The position numbers were made by a program, and so were the translations under genes. The notes beneath the pieces were generated by a model. That model was not told the origin of the DNA, did no database searches, and saw nothing but the letters and a program-made list of their open reading frames with translations. A DNA stretch of 64,000 nt from Paraspadella gotoi (lineage: Eukaryota > Chaetognatha): positions 6,833,552-6,897,551 of the forward strand of contig CM119269.1 of assembly GCA_051294375.1 (NCBI GenBank), given 5' to 3'. Below, piece by piece: positions 1 to 60,958 of this stretch; the stretch's first letter is position 1, and every line of letters begins with the position of its first letter.

Positions 1-49029
<49,029 letters not shown>

Positions 49030-50346
49030 TCTCATGACTATTTGACTTCGGTTGATATATACGTATTTATTTTAAGAGCGCGAAAAAATTTAATTGACCC
49101 AACGTGTAGAAAAAACATTTTTTTATGGAATAATTATTAAATTATAAACTAATTGATAGACATTGTAATTAGCCTTTCTTTTAAAACGAATTTCGTTATT
49201 CTCCCATTAAAACTAATTGATAAATTTAAGAATAAAAAAAATATCGCTTGACCTTTTCCGCGACTAAAGCTTTGAACTTTCGCTATTGTCTATGTCACAA
49301 AACGTCTGAGAAAAAGATTTAAAAAATTCGGTGAAAACCGATTTTAAAGCCATTTGCCGGCAAAAATATTTAGTCCTACTTTTCACCGCCTGCTATTGGG
49401 TTTAATTTCGGTTTGATCCTACATAACAGCTCCAGCAAAGAAACCTTTTTCGCGCTCAAAATCCGAGTCTTGTATTTGAGCGTTTTTATTATTACCATAT
49501 TATTACCACCCTATGTTGTGAATGAGATTTGGTTCAAATGCGTAATTGGCACGTCTGTACGGGTTGTTTAATGTGTCTTGACTTTTTTATCAAATGATTT
49601 TACTATGATTTTCATATGACTGAATCGTTTTCTTTCACTAAAAAATCCATTTCAATAATCCTCTGAAACTTTCGGCACGTTGATTTTAGTTTAATGTATC
49701 ATGGCGGGATTCTTTGTTCAATTCGTTTGATTTGCTACTAGTTAAATTGTTACTTTGTTTGTTACTTTCTATTATATGCTGGCAATACTCTTCAATTAAT
49801 AAAAGCCACCCCCTGCAAGAAAAATAAAAACCGACCATTAAAATTGGAAATCAATATCAGTTACTTTAATAAGCATAAGTTAGTTATAAAAGAGCAGCAT
49901 TATTTTATAAAGTTAACAACACTGAATTAATACGTGGCAAAGCAAATACATGAAATGTAATCAATTCTGGAAAAGTTCAAAACAGGAAATGACGAACTGG
50001 GGATTAGAAATGGTGATCTGGCCGCAAAAATATTTAGCAAAATAGGAAGATTGTATCTTAAAATTAATTGAATGCTTGATAATGAAAATTTAATACTGAT
50101 GTAAATTGTAAAAATACGTAGAACGAATTACAAATGAGTCGATTTGATGAGCTATAATATTATTTTAAAAAGCTGACGAGTTAGTCCCCTTTGATTATTC
50201 ATGTTTAAATATAATTAAATATAATTAACGGAATACGAAAGTATGAATAAGAACCAAAATATGACTACTATCATAAGTTAAAACTGACAAAGTCTCCATA
50301 TAAAAATTAGAATTTGAAAAATGGGTCATCGGATCCTCGGAAAGGC
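49030..50346. other. Intergenic region between convergent genes
   Basis: AT-rich, no coding sequence seen. It separates the anoctamin stop (+ strand) from the receptor kinase stop (- strand). Poly(A)-like motifs for the anoctamin lie at 49,231 and 49,797. A TTTATT near 49,484 could serve the other strand. Confidence 0.6.
49231..49236 (+). promoter_or_regulatory. Poly(A) signal for the anoctamin gene
   Basis: AATAAA about 200 bases after the anoctamin stop, in an AT-rich 3' region. A second AATAAA lies near 49,797. Cleavage could use either. Confidence 0.5.
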
Positions 50347-53300
50347 TCAACCGTTGACGCCGGTGTCCGACTCTCCGAAGTCAAATCGTGTCTCTTTCCT
50401 GTTAGTCTTTTCGTCTCCTAGCAACCGGACTTCGCTGTCGTGGGGAGGGGAGACTCCTTGCAGGTGGCACTGTACGATCTGGACGGACGCTGGTTGGGGG
50501 TGTTGAGGGATAGGGGATAATAGTTATCTTAGAAATGCTTTTTCGGAAAAAAAAATAATAGAGAATTACTTTCAAAAATTAATTATTAGCCCCTCTTTTT
50601 GGATCCTCACCTCGCGGGACAGAGTCGAGGACCTTGGAAGAACCCGAGTCGGAAGATAAGTTAGAAGAAAAAGTTAAGGGAGCGAGTTGATTATTGGGAG
50701 ATGGAGAAGAAACGAATTGAGAGGGAGTGGACAACGGGGGAGAGAGAGAATAAGCGGACGGCGTTGAAATGGAAGGGAAAAACGGGTGAGAGTCGGAATT
50801 TGAGAGAGGCGGAGAAAGAGGGGAAAGAGAAGAGGTATGTGGTGGAGAAAGATTGAGCGAGGACGGGGTGGAAAGGGGCGGGGACAAAGCAAGAGCCGGC
50901 GAAGAAATCGCGCAATCAGCGGCTGATTCGGCGCCGGAGGTGGAGCTAGATGCGGCGCCGTAAGACGAAACGGCGTTGAGACGAGATCGGGACGATGTTC
51001 TGATCGGAGGAGGGACCTAAACGGGGGAGAGCAAGGTAAAGGAAGTGCGGACTAAATCATCAACGACCCGCTTGACATTTCCACCTTGACGCGATTCTGA
51101 AGTCCTGCTACGTTGCCACGACCCTCGTTACGGCCTCGATCGCGCCACGACGCCGATCTTCTCAATGGGAGCTTCGACAAAGCCTCCGCGTCAAAGAAGA
51201 CCCTGTCAACAAGCGGCTGGGGCGGAGCGGACAGCGGTGGGGCCGCGTTATTCAAAATAGAGTCGGACATCGTCGTCAGTCCGGCTTCCGACACTTCAGG
51301 CACCGAACGACGGTAAGAGACCACGCCGGGAACGCCGCCGATCAAGGTGACGCCCTCGGCACGCGCCTTGGGTCCGCCGTCGCCGGCTTTCGAAACGCGG
51401 AGCATGAAGCGTCGCGCGTCCGGCTGCTGTAGAGAGGATAAGGTGTCTTCGAGCGACGGAGATGGGACGGTGGAGGAGGAGGATGAAGAGGAGGAGGAGG
51501 AAAAGTGAGGAGATGGTTCGGAAGGGTCGCCTGACAACGAAGTTTTAAACTCTCATTAAAATCTAATTTAGTGATATATACAAATGAATTTTAAATTTTC
51601 CAACACGGCACTCCTCAACTCTTCACCTCCGCTGATCGTCCGCTGCCCGCGACGCAGACAAGACTTGACGGGCTTGTGGACGTTCGTCGGACCGTGTTTC
51701 GCGCCTTCAGCTTCGGGGATAATGGCCGGAGTCGTCAAGCTCTTCATCTCCAAGAGTTTGTTGATGGAGATGAGCGGACGAAATCTAATTTTTAGGGAAG
51801 TGAAATGTCTCTAAAGTTAAGACGGACAGAGTCAATTTCGGCTGCGGCGAGGTACACGACGAACCTGCTGCCTCGCTCTTCTAAGCTGAGGGTTCTTTGG
51901 AGTGGATGGATTCTGACGACTTTGGAGGAAGGGAATGAGGTCGTCATTAGGTCGGCATCTGGTGAAGACAAGGAAATGAAAATCTTTAATTCTGAATGGA
52001 ATTATGATTCTTATCGAAACCTTTTGGAGAGACAAAAGGGTAATGTGGGGGGGGGTTTCTTATAGAGAATTGAAATGAAATGAAATATTAGAGGGAAGTT
52101 TAAAGTTTAAACTGCAGTCTAAACTAACCTTTTCTAGAAGTGGCACTGCGCGGGGGCGACGGCGGCTGAACGACGGTCTTTGAATTGAATTTCCCGATCG
52201 TCGAAAACTCGAACTTTTTGACAACTATAGGTAGACATTATATGTTTTTCAATAAAAACAAATTCGTTGAAACTAATAAAACTTTGTTTTTTTCTCTAAG
52301 ACAACTATAGGTATAATGTTAGACATTGTATTATTTTCTCTCTTTTCGTTGCTAAGTGAATATTAGGAAATGTTTATTGAGTGCCAATACAACGATTTTT
52401 TTATTATCAATAACATGTACTATTGATAATAAAAAATCGTTGTATTGGCACTCAATAAACATTTCCTAATAGGTATAATGTGAAAATTTGGATAATCAAT
52501 TTGTTTTTGCACGTTAATTTAAAGTTGGGTTTGAAAAATGAAAGCTTACAGGGAGATCACTTTCTTCTGTTCGGTTCTTTGGTCGTTTAACTTCCATAGG
52601 GACACGATATCTTTGTAGACTCGTTGACTGGCCTAAAGATAAATTATAATGTTTTGAGACAAAATGAGAAATTGTCACATTTTCAAAGAGAAAAGTCTAT
52701 TATTCAATCCTAATAAGCGCAGCCACGATCAGATTTCTTGTATACCTAGCGGTTGAATTCCGACGCGATCTCCGGGGTGATTTGACGTCTCTACCGGCGT
52801 CGGTGGTGGAGAAAGCGGCGGCGCGCCAGAAGACGCCGGGTGCAGCACGCGACACTCCGACAACGGCGCCATATTGCGGGTAGGAGAAAGTCGGCGCGAA
52901 GACCGAGATGACGAAGACGAAGGCGCCGCGTGAAAAGAGTTTCCGGCCGCGACGGCGCCGATAGAATCCGGCGTCGTAGGCAACGCCGACGAGTCTATGC
53001 AGTCCGCGTTCGGAAGACATGCGAGAGTTGAGGGGATTGAGGGACTGACTGGAGCGGCGGGGGTAGCCGGGGGAGTGAGTTGAAAACTCGGGGTGGCGGG
53101 CGCCGAAGTAGGTGAAGAAACCAAAGACGACGTCACCGTCGACGGAGAATCACGTCCGGGGTTCGAATCCCGGTTGGAACAGCGTCGAAAATCTACATCG
53201 GCGTCGTCCACTCGACAAGAGATGGCCGAGATGGCACGGAGATCGAGGGCGCGAGGGGTAGAAGCCGAGGAGGCACGGGAGGGTGTGGAAGAGGAGGAGG

Positions 53301-53661
53301 GGGGACGAGGGGAAACTGCGGGCGAGCGAGAAGGCGTCGATTCGGCGGCGTCGCCGGCGCCGAGGACGTGATAGACGACGCCGTCGTCGCAGGAGGAAGG
53401 GGTCAGGACGCGAAGCTTGTGAGTGGTGGTGGAGGACGAGAGGGCTGAAAGAGAGATTTACGGCGTCGATATAGGAAATAAAAATTTTCTAATTAACTAA
53501 GTAATAAATCCAATTGAGCAGAGAAAATATTGGGGAAGTTGAAACCTTCATCTCCGTTCTCAGCAGCTTCGCTAGACGCGTTTGGAGTCGCCGACCTTTC
53601 AGCGTCCAAGGTTTCGTCGCCGCCTTCTGACGCCGCGTTGGAGCCGGCGCTGCCTTGACGC
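50347..53661 (-). CDS. ROS1: ROS1-like receptor: very long Ser/Pro-rich C-terminal tail
   Basis: Nine exons that keep phase after the kinase domain encode about 700 residues rich in Ser, Pro, Thr and Ala. More conserved-looking patches are [18 protein letters not shown] (51,958-51,865), [17 protein letters not shown] (51,784-51,627) and [13 protein letters not shown] (51,530-51,085). The stop is TGA at 50,347-50,349. Exon 53,661-53,546 would also end in a stop at about 53,490 if its GAAG|GTTTC donor were not used, giving a short-tailed form. The donor near 52,556 (GTGATC) is weak, so the tail could instead be a separate gene. Confidence 0.55.
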
Positions 53662-56600
53662 CTGGGAGGTTATGGAAGGTTATAGAAAGAAAAACCAACA
53701 GGCTCTCAAAAGAAAGGCACCTTAACAGCCCGGAACTTCTTTGGGCTTGGTTGTACAGATGTTCCAACTGAATCACCAGCTGAGCGAACGAAGGCCGATC
53801 CTCCGCATTAAAGGCCCAACACCAGTTCATGATTTTGTATCTGTGATGAAAATTATGAAACACTAACGTAGGAAAATACACCCGAACTCATCAAAATTAT
53901 GAAACGGACATGTCATCGGGGCAGTTGTCGGGCTTTTCCAGCCTTCCTCCATCTTTTAAAAATTGCAAGACTTCGTGATTTGTTCGGGCGGGATAAGGCT
54001 GTTGACCCAAAGACATTATCTCCCAGATTAAAACGCCGAAGCTCCAAACGTCTGCCTTCGTCGTCCATGTACGGTCCATCAATGATTCTGGAAGTCAAAT
54101 ATAAATTACTGAATGAAAAAAATCTTAAGGATCGTCGCAATCGCATAAAAAAATATGATACGTAAAAACTTTGATCAGTAAAAAAAAAAACAAAAGAACA
54201 AAGAAATTTGGTTGTCTCTGTACAATACAATTGTCCATCTTTCTTTGTTCTTTTGTTTTTTTTTGTCCAATTTGTTTTAATTAATAAATATAAAAAAATA
54301 TCAGGATTTTATTGGGACCATCGTTCCAAAATCGTCGCAAACGCAAGCGCAAGCGATTGCGACGATAAAAACATTGTTAAATGAAAACTAAGTCATTAAG
54401 TTTAAACCTGGAGACATCCATTTAAATGGAACTTTTCCGTCCATCTCCATACGGTAATAATCATTGCGATAGATATCTCGTGCCAAACCAAAGTCGCCGA
54501 CCTTTAAAAAAAAAGTTTTTATTTAGAGTTGCGGTTGATTACTAAGTATTTCTACAGTATATGACAAAAAACACTAAAACCTTGACAATAGCCCCATTGT
54601 TAGGAAGAGAGGAAACGAGACAATTTCGAGCTGCGAGATCTCGATGAACAAAGTGAAGATCTTCCAAGTATTTGCAACCCATCGCGACTTGGATGGCCAT
54701 TTGGAGAAGTTGAGACAAAGTCAAAGGCTAAAAGGAAAAGTAACACAATTGAATTGTAAAACCATTCGGAATGATTAATGACGAAGGTTTTTGGACTAAA
54801 TTTAAAAAAAAAAATTAAACTTTTTATAACCCATCACATCAATTCCATTTTATTTGTGAAGCTTTAGAACAAACTAAAATCCATTCCGCGTTAAGAACTA
54901 CTTTACCGGGATTGAGTTGCGCATCGACTTGAGGTAATTGGATAGATCCCCCTTGTCCATGAACTCCAGCAACATATAAGGTCCATCAGGATGAGGGTCG
55001 AGGCAAACTCCAATGAGGGGCAGGATGTGCTCGTGATGAAACTGAGCCATCAGCAACGCTTCAGCTAGAAATTGTTGCTGCATGGGTTCTGACAAGAAAA
55101 AAAATAGGAAACATGAGAACATTTCGTGATCTTAAACAATTTAATAAATACACGCTCGAAACATCTTCAAGGATCTCTTAATTATCCTGTATTAGTATCA
55201 AATTTTACAAACATAGAAGCAAGGAAAAGATGTTCTGAATGTTTTTCAAAAAGGAGGAATTTAGTCTAAATAGAAAAGAGATGCGAGAATTGATACTGAT
55301 GAAACTTAAAATATGAAATAGCAAATTAACGCATCTAATTTCTTAAAATTACCTACTACTCACTCAAAAAAAAAAAAGTTTTGTAAGACCTGAAATGAGT
55401 TTAAGAAACTTATTCTAAATCTAGAAAATGAAACTTGTCTTTTAAAATGGATGAAATGATACCTCTACCCATTTGACGCCGAATCAAACTGGCGCCGCTT
55501 AACTCCAAATTATTTTGACCCCAAATGAGGTCGCTACTCATGACCGAGGCGTGCGGCCATTTCAGTGAAGAACCTTTTAAAAATTTTGGTTTGGATATAT
55601 TATATATACGACTATTAACATAGTATTGTAGTCAAAGGAACAAAAAACCCAGGTGCCAAAATTAATTTTTTAAAATTAATTATCGAGTACCTTAATTAAA
55701 AAAAAATATTTTTTTTACAATTTAGTTAGCGTTTTTTATTTACAGAATTTCAACCAAGGATTTAATCTAATTAGTTTTTTGTTCCATATCTTCCTTAATT
55801 CCTCACCACTGGCATTGGGCTGAAGGGTCTTCACTGCAACGGTGACGGTTCCAGTTCCTGGACCATGTATATCCTTGGCCTCGCCCGCATAGACGTTGCC
55901 AAAGGCGCCCGAACCAAGGTAGTGGACGAGAGTGAGGGAAGTTCGCGGGAAGTGAGGCAAGGATTTGAGGTCTTCGTCGGAAGGCATGTCGCTGAAGGGG
56001 AAGGCGTTTTAATGTTTTTTTTATTTCGCCTATGGCTTATTACTTATTAGGCATTCTAACCTTTATTTAAACATTAACACAATAAATTTTTGCATATTAA
56101 ATATTAATCGCTCACCCTGAATGAACTGGATATAAAGGATTATCGACGGACATGAAGGAGTTAACGATTGGCATGTGGCTGATCCGCGACAAGGTCGCCA
56201 TGAGCTCCACCCTTTCAGAGGCTTCTGCGTTGACCGGAGTGTCGGTTCTCATTGTTGAGATGGCCCCGATCGATCCGGTAATGGAGCCTGATTAGTCCAA
56301 GAAGGGATCAGTATGGTAAACAAATGTACCTAACAAAAAATCACGGTATTCTTTAGCATGTACCTCCTTCCTGCAGGATTCGGTCAGAATTGGCTTTGAC
56401 CGGTGACAGGCGACGATACAAGAGGCAAATCACCAAGAACAACAGCGTGACAGAAAAAATAGCGGCAAGAGACGCTATGAATCTGAAACCGGGAAAAAGT
56501 TTTTTTTCATTCTCTTAAAAATGCAAAAAATATGGAAAACAGGATCAAAAGAACAGACAATTTAATATTCTTATATTTTTGCGATAACATCTTGGAAAAT

Positions 56601-59600
56601 GAAAAAATCACCGAAACCTTTAGTATCAGTAACTTTTATAGCTTTTCATTTATAAATCGAAAAAAATAATAAACCTATTTAAAAAGTAAGCTTTCTCTGA
56701 TTTAAATGAGCCTATTTTAAGCATAATATGATTATAAATACCAGAGAGAGAAATAAAAGAAAGGAAAAAAGCATTTTTTCTAAATAAAAATTTTCAACAT
56801 GAAAATTAATTTTTTCTTTTTAGGTAAATATTTATTGTCATAGTATAGCTTAATATTAATATTAAATTATATATAAATTAACACCTAGAGATAAGTGTAA
56901 ATATAATAATATATAAAAAATATTATAATATGATAAACAATTGTTTTTAGAAAATTATTATAAAAATAGAGTAAGCAAGATTTTTCTTTACATTCTTTTC
57001 ATTTGAACTTAACACTTGTGTTTTTAATTGAATTTTACCAAATTATAACTCATTCGAATTACAAAAAAAATTTTAAATATATAATTTTTTCCCTGCCAGT
57101 TTGTTATTAAAGGGGTCCAAAGTTTTAGTGACATTCATTTCCAAGCAAGATGGTACTTACACTGTGGGAAAGGGATCTGGCGGCCTTACGGAAGGGAAGA
57201 CGTCTACTTTAAATGGTTTTCTCACCTGGTTGTGAACAAAAACCTCTTATAATTTGGCTTTGGGATAAATAGGTTGCATTTATATTTCAGAGATTAATCA
57301 AAAAGTTATTTTTTTATAAATAAAACTTTATTAAACTTCAATGCACTCACTTGAAAGTCGTATTTATTGTTCTTGTCTCCCGCGTAGACGACTTGAATCT
57401 GGACAGTAATGAAAGGCTGGGCAGTCTCGTTGGCAATCGGTTCCGTCCGAGGATTGAAAAGGAGTATCTCATCCTTGCGCGGGACACACCTTTGTCATAT
57501 TGGTTGGGATCGAGACCGGAGTGAGGGAATACATGTACAAAATTGCATGGCGAGTCGACGAAGTGTTGAGAGTGGAATGAAAGCGTGATAATTCGGGTTA
57601 GTTGGATTAAAAATAGTCTTTATCAATATTAAATAACTTGATAATTAAGAGAGCTTTTAAACAATGGAAAATGTAATCAACTAACTTATGATTTAATATT
57701 TACCTGAGTATCGGGAATTCTTCTCTTTCCTTCAACTCTGCTGGCGAAAATGTCACTTGAAAAAGACGCGTCCACATTCGCTTCACATTCTAGAAAAAAT
57801 AAGAACCAGCTTTATAAATATAATCTGGTGCTGTTGATAAAAAAAAACTAATATATATAAGTCGCTCACCTTGTAAAGAAATTCAGCGGAAGTAATGTTG
57901 GCGGGCGGTCGCCACTGGACGCAAATTTGATTATCGGACTGATTGGCGATGTTAAGGCCTCGGGAGTCAGGGGGAGGATACAACTTGACCTAATAAAAAA
58001 AAATTAAAACCTGAAAATTAAGTAATAAGCTTTAATATTCACTTCCATATGTGTAAACGGCTGTTACCTCCCTATCAGGACCCTTTGGACAAGAGCCTTC
58101 AAATGAGCCCGCTCCTGAAAAATAAAAAAATAAAAATATGGAATGTAAATAACTATCACACCAAACGGCGTGAGGATTTTAGCTCTTATCGTCAATGAAT
58201 TGAGTAAATTACCTGGTCCATAATCTTTGTCCGCCACTTGAAAACAAATCTTCCCTTCAAAAAAACTCTGGGAATATTTGTTTAGAATTCGATGAGGGTC
58301 GTTTGTTTCAAATTTCGACAAACATTTGAAAAAAGAACTGAAAATAAACAATTTTTTTAAAAGTATAATTAAACAAAAATAAATTTTCATGTCAAACTGA
58401 TAAAAAGATAATTCTAAAGCTTTCTTCACCTGTGTTGAATCGAAGTTCTTCCAAATGCCGACGCAGTATTGATCAAAGCGCAGCAAGACTCTCGTCTGCA
58501 CTCCTCGGGAGGTTTGTCGTCCACAAAAATCAGGGTGGTAATCTGAATAAAAAAAAGCTTCATATTTTATATTCTATATTCTATTTCCAGAAGACAACAC
58601 TAACATCCCTCTCACCATTACATTATAAAAGAATTTAAAAGGATATGAAAAACGAAATTAGGAAAAGAACATAAAAAATAATAATTAAATGTAAAAATTT
58701 AATATAATTTAGTAAAACAAGTAATCTTGAATTTTTTTATTATAAAATGAGGTGGTTTTTTGTTACAAGAATCTTATCCTCAAAAACTACTGAACCAAAT
58801 TTAGTGTAGTCTGGTATGAACGATCCCAAGGTGAATACAAATTGAACTATCGAGGTGAATTTCAATATTTGACCCCTGAGCTGAGATATGGGCCCCCGGG
58901 GGTAAAAAATGGTCAAACTTTTTTTTAAACTTTTAAATTATTTTTGTTTTAAACGGTTGCACAGACGTTTACTCTTCTGCAAAAGCCTATTTATTACCCC
59001 AAAAATATTAGTTTACCTTATTGTCAGATTCATGTCAGATGATTAATTAGCGAAAATTTATCAATTTTAGATCTAAAATGTTTTTTATTTGAAATTGGTA
59101 CACCCAATAAGTTATCTTGCCCATATTTTGGTGGTTTAAGGCCTCACTGCACCTGATGCTACAAAAAAATTTTAAAAACTGAAAAAAAAAGAAGCATTTT
59201 TTGGCCCCTCAGGGGTCCAGCGCCAGGGCCTTGTAACTCCTCTCAGGGGTTGAATATCAAAATTCGTCTCGATAGTTCCATTTATGTCGTCATTAGGACA
59301 ATTATCACAATATGTAAAATTTCATAAAATTCGATCGGGTAGTTTGTAAGGAACCAATTAAGGTCACAAAAAACACGACCTCATTTCATAATCTGAAGCC
59401 TTCTGTAGAACAGGATCAAAACTGTCTCCCTGTATCCCGTACTACACCTTTCTTAACCCTCCCCATCTACTGCAACCACCCCCATCCAAAAATCCCCCCT
59501 GCACTCCACCGTGACTTTGACGATTCCTCCGAAAGGCTCTTCGTTCGTCGCGGTGACATTGTATGTGAGGATTCCATCTTCAAGTCGCTTGACTCCATCG

Positions 59601-60316
59601 CTCTCCACGGTGAGAAGCGATTCGCTGGCGCCGATCGCTATTGAGCGATTGTCTAAATGACGTGGGAGAAAGGGATTTAAAAGAAATAAATTAAAATGAA
59701 AATAATGATACAGAAAAACTAAAAAGGCAAGAGAGAAAAATTCGAGAAAGTAACTGGTCGGAACGAATTTTTGTATCTTTCAGTTTCACTTCGGATTATG
59801 CACATGCAGTCCATTGCCCGAAAATCTCTTTACCTTCGGTCGATGATAAAAGATGGACCCACTGAAGATGATAGACGTAGTTGGAGAGGAGGCTCGTTGG
59901 TTTCCACTTCACTTCGAACTTGGACCAAGACCGAGCCTCAACTTCAAATAAATCCATGGTGATTGCTGATAGGAAAATAACGGAGGCAAAATCAGGATAG
60001 AGAAAAATAGAGATGTTATCTTGGGAAGTAAAAACCACAAACACACACACACAAAAAAATACATACCAATTAGTTCTGGCTTCCGTTTTTTGTTTGCCCC
60101 CCACTTAAACTTATTTAGATTGGCACTATCGATCAAATTATATCCAATATCAAATTATATAGTAAAATTTAGCCCATTTATGAATAATTACTATCAAAAT
60201 TTTTATATTATATATCCCTGTACCTGAGATCCAAACGAATGAGTCGCCATTGTTTGAGTCACGTCATGATTTTTAATGTCCATTTCCCGATGATAAACTG
60301 TGTAGACAACAACTCC
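50347..60316 (-). CDS. ROS1: ROS1/Sevenless-like receptor tyrosine kinase
   Basis: Single-pass receptor kinase, reconstructed 5' to 3' on the - strand: 60316-60224 (uncertain), 60125-60067 (uncertain), 59965-59834, 59652-59510, 58542-58430, 58337-58213, 58114-58068, 57989-57870, 57789-57704, 57489-57351, 57225-57161, 56482-56364, 56287-56116, 55991-55807, 55088-54907, 54727-54581, 54501-54408, 54087-53910, 53840-53721, 53661-53546, 53444-52746, 52632-about 52556, 52224-52129, 51958-51865, 51784-51627, 51530-51085, 51016-50611, 50489-50347. Phases agree from 59965 onward if GAAGAAA|GTGATC is the donor near 52,556. Kinase sequence ([55 protein letters not shown]) is closest to Sevenless/ROS1 among families I know. 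No signal peptide or first exon was found. Confidence 0.85.
52362..52470. repeat. Near-perfect 50-bp inverted repeat with 8-base loop
   Basis: The left arm (52,362-52,412) starts ATTAGGAAATGTTTATTGAG. The right arm (52,421-52,470) is its reverse complement except for one T in a T-run. The loop is ACATGTAC. The 13-mer ATAGGTATAATGT occurs on both sides (52,307-52,319 and 52,469-52,481). It lies in a receptor kinase intron. Confidence 0.92.
53721..55991 (-). CDS. ROS1: ROS1-like receptor: tyrosine kinase domain
   Basis: Six exons in phase. Gly loop [11 protein letters not shown] and VAVKTL (55,991-55,807), [20 protein letters not shown] and [15 protein letters not shown] (55,088-54,907), HRDLAARNC (54,727-54,581), DFG with the YxxxYY activation loop (54,501-54,408), SPE and [12 protein letters not shown] (54,087-53,910), and [17 protein letters not shown] (53,840-53,721). 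All catalytic residues (Lys, Glu, HRD Asp, DFG Asp) are present, so it should be active. PFKWM replaces the usual P-V-R/K-W-M. Confidence 0.93.
54182..54264. repeat. ~25-bp perfect inverted repeat, A/T-rich arms
   Basis: AAAACAAAAGAACAAAGAAA (ending near 54,207) is the reverse complement of TTTCTTTGTTCTTTTGTTTT (starting near 54,240), with a loop of about 32 bases. Outside it, ATCGTCGCAATCGC (54,131) is repeated inverted as GCGATTGCGACGAT (54,353). Confidence 0.8.
56116..56482 (-). CDS. ROS1: ROS1-like receptor: transmembrane and juxtamembrane exons
   Basis: Exon 56,482-56,364 encodes [20 protein letters not shown] followed by LYRR, a TM helix with a basic stop-transfer. Exon 56,287-56,116 encodes the juxtamembrane segment ending [21 protein letters not shown] is an NPxY motif, the type of PTB-domain docking site used by insulin receptor and ALK. 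Confidence 0.85.
57161..60316 (-). CDS. ROS1: ROS1-like receptor: fibronectin type III ectodomain exons
   Basis: Exons show FN3-like strands: [17 protein letters not shown] (59,834-59,965), [17 protein letters not shown] (59,510-59,652), [18 protein letters not shown] across 58,337-58,068, and [19 protein letters not shown] with [11 protein letters not shown] (57,989-57,704). The last extracellular exons (57,489-57,351 and 57,225-57,161) end [15 protein letters not shown] before the membrane. Vertebrate ROS1 and fly Sevenless ectodomains are far longer. Only about three FN3 modules are seen here, and the two 5'-most exons do not join in phase. Confidence 0.7.
58735..59412. mobile_element. Core terminal-inverted-repeat element, copy 2 (no SINEs in arms)
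   Basis: Homologous to 40,537-41,226 along its length, but the outer end motif (TTATAAAATG / CATTTCATAATCTGAAG) joins directly to the TTTTTTGT core without the SINE segments. Imperfect inverted arms are about 130 bases. It lies in an intron of the receptor kinase gene. Confidence 0.78.
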
Positions 60317-60958
60317 CTTAGAAAATCATTGACTCACCACCAACAGTTTGGTGCAAGAAAGTATAAGTTTGAGCCGAGATGCGAAGGATGTTAATAAAAC
60401 ACATCAATCACAAAGCAAAAGTCAAAGAAACCTGAAAAAAAAAAACAACAAAAAACGCCGTCGATTAAAACGTTCGTATGAAGGGGCTTATCAAGACATT
60501 TCTGTTAAAACTATGTACATATTTATATATATATATATATTCTCCTTCATAATCATAAGAATTTATTCACATTTGATTAAAAATGAAAATAAATAAAATA
60601 AAAGAACAAGCAAATACCGCCACCTATTCTGAGACGCCAGAGCTAGAAAAAAAATTACAAAAAATAGAACCGAAGATACTATTCTGTCCATCTATTCAAA
60701 TTCTATTGTGAGGCTGAAGTTTATCTGATATCTTAGTAAGCTTGTCAAGTCTCTATTAATTTTTTCAGTTTAACTAATTAATTAATTTCACCCGTAAAAT
60801 GAACAAAGCAACAATTAAAGAAGATTGAATTATCGTTAGAAATTAACGACAGAATATTTAATTTTAAGTTAGCAAACTTACAAATCGAAGTGTAATTTAA
60901 AACGAATAAGAATATTTTAAACTAAATATAAGACTAAGATTGACAATGTATTCAGCGA
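60317..60958. other. Gap between receptor kinase and chitin synthase coding sequence
   Basis: No supported exon. A short - strand open stretch at about 60,340-60,430 (MCFINILRISAQTYTFLHQ) follows a T-rich CAG acceptor and might be a receptor exon, but its phase does not join. A TA repeat lies at 60,522-60,541. TTTATT at 60,562-60,567 gives AATAAA on the - strand, a possible chitin synthase poly(A) signal. Confidence 0.45.

Noticed and set aside
55463-55575. Possible extra kinase exon between the Gly-loop and alpha-C exons
   Set aside because: Exons 55,991-55,807 and 55,088-54,907 join in phase and give continuous kinase sequence ([15 protein letters not shown]).
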